DNA of 64,000 bases from Flavobacterium sp. (GTDB lineage: Bacteria > Bacteroidota > Bacteroidia > Flavobacteriales > Flavobacteriaceae). Location of the stretch: contig JADKBW010000005.1 of assembly GCA_016714905.1 (NCBI GenBank), positions 62,001 to 126,000 of the forward strand. Direction: 5' to 3'. Positions 60,685-64,000 of this stretch are shown here, piece after piece (position 1 is the first letter of the stretch; every line of letters starts with the position of its first letter). The position numbers and the translations under genes are program-made. The notes below the pieces were generated by a model. The model was not told where the DNA came from, made no database searches, and saw nothing but the letters and a program-made list of their open reading frames with translations.

Positions 60685-62717
60685 ATGAAATTAATTCAAC
60701 TTTTCAATGCACTTTTTGTTGTTGGATCTATCGCAATTTCGGTTGCACAAGAGCAGAAAGCAGTTAAGCCAAAAGGCGAAATCGACTCATTTCCTTATGT
60801 AGTTGAGCAGTTTGCAGACATCAATGTCTTACGATATCAAATTTCGAGTTGGGACAATCTGACTTTAAAGGAAAAACAATTGGTGTATTACCTTACCGAA
60901 GCGGGAACTTGTGGCCGAGATATTATGTGGGACCAACATTATAAGTATAATCTCAAGATTAGAAAAGCTTTAGAGAAAATTTATACACTATACAAAGGTG
61001 ACAAGAAATCTGCCGATTGGAAAAATTTCGAAGTGTATCTCAAACGCGTTTGGTTTTCGAACGGAATTCACCATCACTATTCTAATGATAAAATCAAACC
61101 TGCTTTTTCAAAGGATTATTTGAAAGGTTTATTGAAAGAAACTAAAACAGATCTCGACCCAAATATTGTGGCAATTTTGTTTAATGACTTAGATGCTAAA
61201 AAAGTAAACTTGGATGAATCGAAAGGCTTGATTGCTGGTTCAGCAATTAACTTTTTTGACAAAGGAATTACAGAAAAAGAAGCGGAGGCATTCTACGCTT
61301 CTATGAAAAGCCCAGATGCTGCTAGGCCATATTCTTATGGGCTAAACTCCAAATTGATCCGAAACAAAAAAGGACAGCTAGAAGAAAAAGTATGGAAAAG
61401 TGGCGGCATGTATGGAGCTGCTATCGACAAAATTATTTACTGGTTAGAGAAGGCAAAAACTGTTGCAGAAAACCAAAAACAAGCGGATGCATTAGGCCTT
61501 TTGATTCAATATTATAAAACGGGTGATCTCAAAACTTGGGACGATTACAACATTGCGTGGTTGCAAGCCACCGATGGAAATATTGATTATATCAGTGGTT
61601 TTGTAGAAGTCTACAATGATCCACTTGGCTATAGAGGTTCGTACGAAAGTGTGGTACAAATCAAAGATTTTGATATGTCTGCTAAAATGGAAGTGGTGTC
61701 TAAAAATGCCCAATGGTTTGAAGACAATTCACCGTTAATGGCAGAACATAAAAAGAAAAATGTTGTCGGTGTTTCGTATAAAACGGTTGTCGTTGCTGGC
61801 GAAGCGGGAGATTCTTCTCCAAGTACGCCAATTGGTGTCAATCTGCCGAATGCCGATTGGATTCGTGCGACGTACGGATCAAAATCGGTGTCACTAGGAA
61901 ATATTATTGATGCCTACGCAAAATCTGGTGGAAAAGGAAAATTATTAGAATTTGCCAACGATCCTGAGGAAATTGCTCTGGCGCAGCAATATGGTGAACT
62001 CGGAGATAAAATGCATACGGCTTTACACGAAGTAGTGGGTCACGCTTCAGGTCAGATTAATCCTGGAGTAGGAACACCAAAAGAAACATTGAAAAGTTAT
62101 GCCTCAACTTTAGAAGAAGGAAGAGCCGATTTGGTTGGATTGTATTATTTGTACAACCCAAAATTGCAGGAAATTGGATTGGTTGACGACTGGAAGAAAT
62201 TGGGGATGGAATCCTACGATGGTTATATCCGAAACGGATTGATGATGCAGTTGGCTCGTTTAGAATTAGGAGCCAATATTGAGGAAGCGCATATGCGAAA
62301 CCGCCAATGGGTGAGTGCTTGGTTTTTGAAAAAGGCCAAAAGGACAATGTAATTGAGAAAATTACCCGTGATGACAAAACCTATTTCAACATCAATGATT
62401 ATGAAAAATTACACGATTTGTTTGGTCAGCTTTTGAGAGAAGTACAACGAATCAAATCAGAAGGAGATTACAATGCGGGCAAGAACTTAGTTGAAAATTA
62501 CGGAGTAAAAGTCGATCAAAAATTGCATGCAGAAGTGTTGGAGCGTTGCAAACAGTTTACAGCGGCACCTTACAATGGATTTGTCAACCCAGTTTTGGTT
62601 CCTAAAGCAGATGATAAAGGAAACATCATCGCAATAGAAGTGCAACAACCTAAGAGTTTTGCCGAGCAAATGTTGTATTATTCTAAAAACTACAGTTTCT
62701 TACCGCTAGAAAATTAG
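60685..62717 (+). CDS. Dipeptidyl peptidase III, M49 family (frameshifted)
   Basis: About 677 residues with a signal peptide (LFNALFVVGSIAISVAQ). The zinc site is HEVVGHASG (the HExxGH of bacterial M49) near residue 448 and EEGRADLVG near 477. It releases dipeptides from peptide N-termini in the periplasm or outside the cell. The frame breaks at 62320-62327; restoring one base in TGGTTTTT gives SAWxxEKGQKDNVIEKI, after which the normal C-terminal part continues. ATG 60661 would add eight residues and is also possible. A terminator follows. Confidence 0.92.
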
Positions 62718-62731
62718 AATAGAAATGTTGA

Positions 62732-62766
62732 AAAAAGATGCCCGCCTAGTGTGGGCATTTTCTTTT
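62732..62766 (+). terminator. Terminator between the M49 peptidase and the minus-strand gene
   Basis: ATGCCCGC pairs with GTGGGCAT (one G-U pair) around CTAGT, with A-run before and T-run after. It works in both directions. Confidence 0.8.
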
Positions 62767-63046
62767 AAAAGAAATAGTTTTCTGAAATGTATCGTTTAAT
62801 TTTATTTAGACTTCTAGTTGATTGAGGTAGTTCTTCTTTGAGAATTCGCTCTATTTTTTCGAAAGTACATTTCATTCCTAAGTTCTTCAACTCCATATAA
62901 CTGTTGATGAAAAGTAAGACTTCGTAACCTTCCTCAAGATCTAATTCTATTGTGTCTTTGAACCGAATTTTCTTTGGAAAGTTCTTCGCTGTTTCCGGAT
63001 TCCAGCGGTAGGAATACCGCAAATCATTTTCCGTAAAAGTTGCCAT
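62765..63046 (-). CDS. Hypothetical protein, flavobacterial type
   Basis: A 93-residue soluble protein (MATFTENDLRYSYRWN start), rich in Lys and Glu, with helices predicted around 38-72 and 78-92 and no signal peptide. I recognise no domain. It stands alone between a bidirectional terminator and a 12-base tandem repeat. The charged, regular composition suggests a small regulatory or binding protein, but nothing more can be said. Confidence 0.6.
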   Translation of the reverse strand: MATFTENDLRYSYRWNPETAKNFPKKIRFKDTIELDLEEGYEVLLFINSYMELKNLGMKCTFEKIERILKEELPQSTRSLNKIKRYISENYFF

Positions 63047-63096
63047 CTTATTCGAATTTGAATGACAAAGTTAAAGAATGAATTTGAGGGAAAATA

Positions 63097-63144
63097 AGGG
63101 TTTTCCGCAGGGTTTTCCGCAGGGTTTTCCGTAGGGTTTCCCCT
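63097..63144. repeat. 12-base tandem repeat AGGGTTTTCCGC (4 units, last degenerate)
   Basis: Units at 63097, 63109 and 63121 are identical or differ in one base; the fourth (AGGGTTTCCCCT) is degenerate and touches the stop codon of the next minus-strand gene. Confidence 0.8.
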
Positions 63145-63331
63145 AACGTTTTAAGAAGACTTTAATCAAAAAAAGAATTAGGATAAATAGTATAAAAGCA
63201 AAAAGGACTTTATAACTGCCTTTATAGAATTTTTTATGAATTTGGATATCTTTCCGATAAGCAAATACCATTACTAAAATGAAGCTAACTAAAAATAAAG
63301 CCGCGAAAACCCACTGACCTGTCGAAAACAT
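63143..63331 (-). CDS. Small two-helix membrane protein
   Basis: A 62-residue protein (MFSTGQWVFAAL start) with two hydrophobic helices (about 6-22 and 41-58) linked by a basic loop YRKDIQIHKKFYKGSYK. The same form is, as I recall, widespread in flavobacteria. ATG 63331 is preferred because the first helix follows directly. Longer frames up to 63436 lie in the region upstream of the divergent MazG-like gene. Function unknown. Confidence 0.65.
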   Translation of the reverse strand: MFSTGQWVFAALFLVSFILVMVFAYRKDIQIHKKFYKGSYKVLFAFILFILILFLIKVFLKR

Positions 63332-63410
63332 TGTGATAAATTTTTTGGCAAATGTAATCATTAGTAGCTTAATGTTTTTATTTTGCAGTAGTAATTCAAA
63401 CCTGCTACTT

Positions 63411-63794
63411 ATGCAAAAACAACTTCTTGCGGTCAAAGAATTTCATACCGCTTTCGCCATTGGACACAGTGAACATCCTAGAGCTGACTTGGGTGAAACC
63501 AAAAAAATGCTTCGTTTTAATTTGATGAAAGAAGAAAACGAAGAATATCTTGAAGCCGTTCAAAATAATGATGTAATTGAAATTGCGGATGCGCTTGGCG
63601 ATATGCTTTACATTTTGTGTGGAACTATTATCGAACACGGATTGCAACATAAAATAGAGGAAGTTTTCGACGAAATTCAGCGCAGTAATATGAGCAAATT
63701 AGATGAAGACGGAAATCCTATTTATCGCGAAGATGGAAAAGTGATGAAAGGACCAAATTATTTCAAGCCGGATTTTTCAAAAATACTCAGATAG
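63411..63794 (+). CDS. MazG-like nucleoside triphosphate pyrophosphohydrolase family protein
   Basis: A 127-residue all-alpha pyrophosphohydrolase-like protein. The metal motif is split as KEENEEYLEA and EIADALGDMLY (ExxE and ExxD patterns), followed by a helix and a C-terminal GKVMKGPNYFKPDFSKIL segment. It may clean up non-canonical or surplus dNTPs. ATG 63411 is chosen because the longer frame to 63333 would start in a hydrophobic, non-conserved stretch. A strong terminator follows. Confidence 0.85.
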   Translation: MQKQLLAVKEFHTAFAIGHSEHPRADLGETKKMLRFNLMKEENEEYLEAVQNNDVIEIADALGDMLYILCGTIIEHGLQHKIEEVFDEIQRSNMSKLDEDGNPIYREDGKVMKGPNYFKPDFSKILR

Positions 63795-63824
63795 TTGATA
63801 ATTTTTTCAAATAGTAAACCAAAG

Positions 63825-63856
63825 AAAAAGGCGTGATTCTTTTACCACGCCTTTTT
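63825..63856 (+). terminator. Bidirectional terminator between the MazG-like gene and the next gene
   Basis: AAAAAGGCGTG pairs with CACGCCTTTTT across a ten-base loop. It stops both converging genes. Confidence 0.9.
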
Positions 63857-63879
63857 AATTATCAGTTATTAATTATCCA

Positions 63880-64000
63880 TTACACTTTAACCATCCAACC
63901 AAAAGTATCTTCTGCTAGACGATATTGAATATTGGTCAATTTTTCTTTTAATTCTAGAGCAATTGAGTTTTCAATTTTAGGTAATTCGTAGTAAACATCT
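63880..64000 (-). CDS. Probable branched-chain aminotransferase, C-terminal fragment
   Basis: Thirty-nine residues plus stop enter from the right edge. The end, KLTNIQYRLAEDTFGWMVKV, resembles the conserved C-terminus of branched-chain amino acid aminotransferase IlvE (LTxIQYGxxEDxFGW). The upstream residues LPKIENSIALELKEK would be the last helix. The rest of the gene lies outside the window, so the call depends on this short stretch. Confidence 0.55.
   Translation of the reverse strand, partial: DVYYELPKIENSIALELKEKLTNIQYRLAEDTFGWMVKV

Overview
The window comes from a Bacteroidota genome, almost certainly a Flavobacterium-like member of Flavobacteriaceae. The evidence is AT-rich DNA, many genes preceded by the Bacteroidetes -7 box TAnnTTTG with no Shine-Dalgarno sequence, three secreted enzymes carrying type IX secretion (T9SS) C-terminal sorting domains, families typical of flavobacteria (DUF6095, DUF6452, DUF6048, DUF4293, CCC-motif membrane protein), and a rho with a long asparagine-rich insert. 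No rRNA, tRNA, CRISPR array, phage or transposase gene was seen.

Layout. 1-9.3 kb: housekeeping genes, mostly on the minus strand (murQ, a ZIP metal transporter, rRNA methyltransferases of the RlmL and RlmD types, small membrane proteins). 9.6-11.1 kb: a GH13 amylase-like lipoprotein. 11.2-29.0 kb: the centre of the window, an all-plus-strand locus for purine-ring catabolism. It runs guanine deaminase, two-subunit xanthine dehydrogenase with its maturation factor XdhC, a nearly full molybdenum-cofactor set (MoeA, MoaD, MoeB-rhodanese, MoaE, MoaC-MoaB fusion, MoaA), then allantoinase, allantoicase, a PuuD-type membrane cytochrome-c urate oxidase, and one protein fusing OHCU decarboxylase to 5-hydroxyisourate hydrolase. 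It ends with a malate-synthase-like protein of the DUF6986 type that may handle the last product, ureidoglycolate or glyoxylate. Read as chemistry: guanine to xanthine to urate to 5-hydroxyisourate to OHCU to allantoin to allantoate to ureidoglycolate plus urea. No recognisable ureidoglycolate lyase, urease, purine permease or regulator is present.

29-38 kb: an atypical NRAMP transporter, ornithine aminotransferase, small membrane proteins, a Smr protein, a cysteine desulfurase and an MlaE-MlaF-MlaD lipid transport operon. 38.06-39.75 kb is not believable DNA: long runs of C, G and T with almost no A, followed by A/T runs. I treat it as an assembly or base-calling artefact. 39.75-47.5 kb: a DUF4440/SnoaL-like lipoprotein, lpdA, PAP2 phosphatase, an MsbA-like ABC exporter, truA, a TMEM175-type channel, a phosphodiesterase and a DUF4293 protein. 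47.7-64 kb: rho, two neighbouring T9SS endonuclease I genes, an RsmB-like methyltransferase, a T9SS esterase, kup, an ECF-sigma envelope-stress-like operon, an SRPBCC protein, dipeptidyl peptidase III, a MazG-like protein and the end of what looks like ilvE.

Data quality. Nine otherwise well-conserved genes are split by frame breaks, nearly all explained by one missing or extra base in a short homopolymer. Together with the corrupted 1.7 kb block this points to sequencing or assembly error rather than pseudogenes. I therefore give joined spans. Non-coding highlights are heptanucleotide tandem arrays at six sites, two probable copies of one structured RNA element, and promoters placed so close to start codons that the transcripts should be leaderless.
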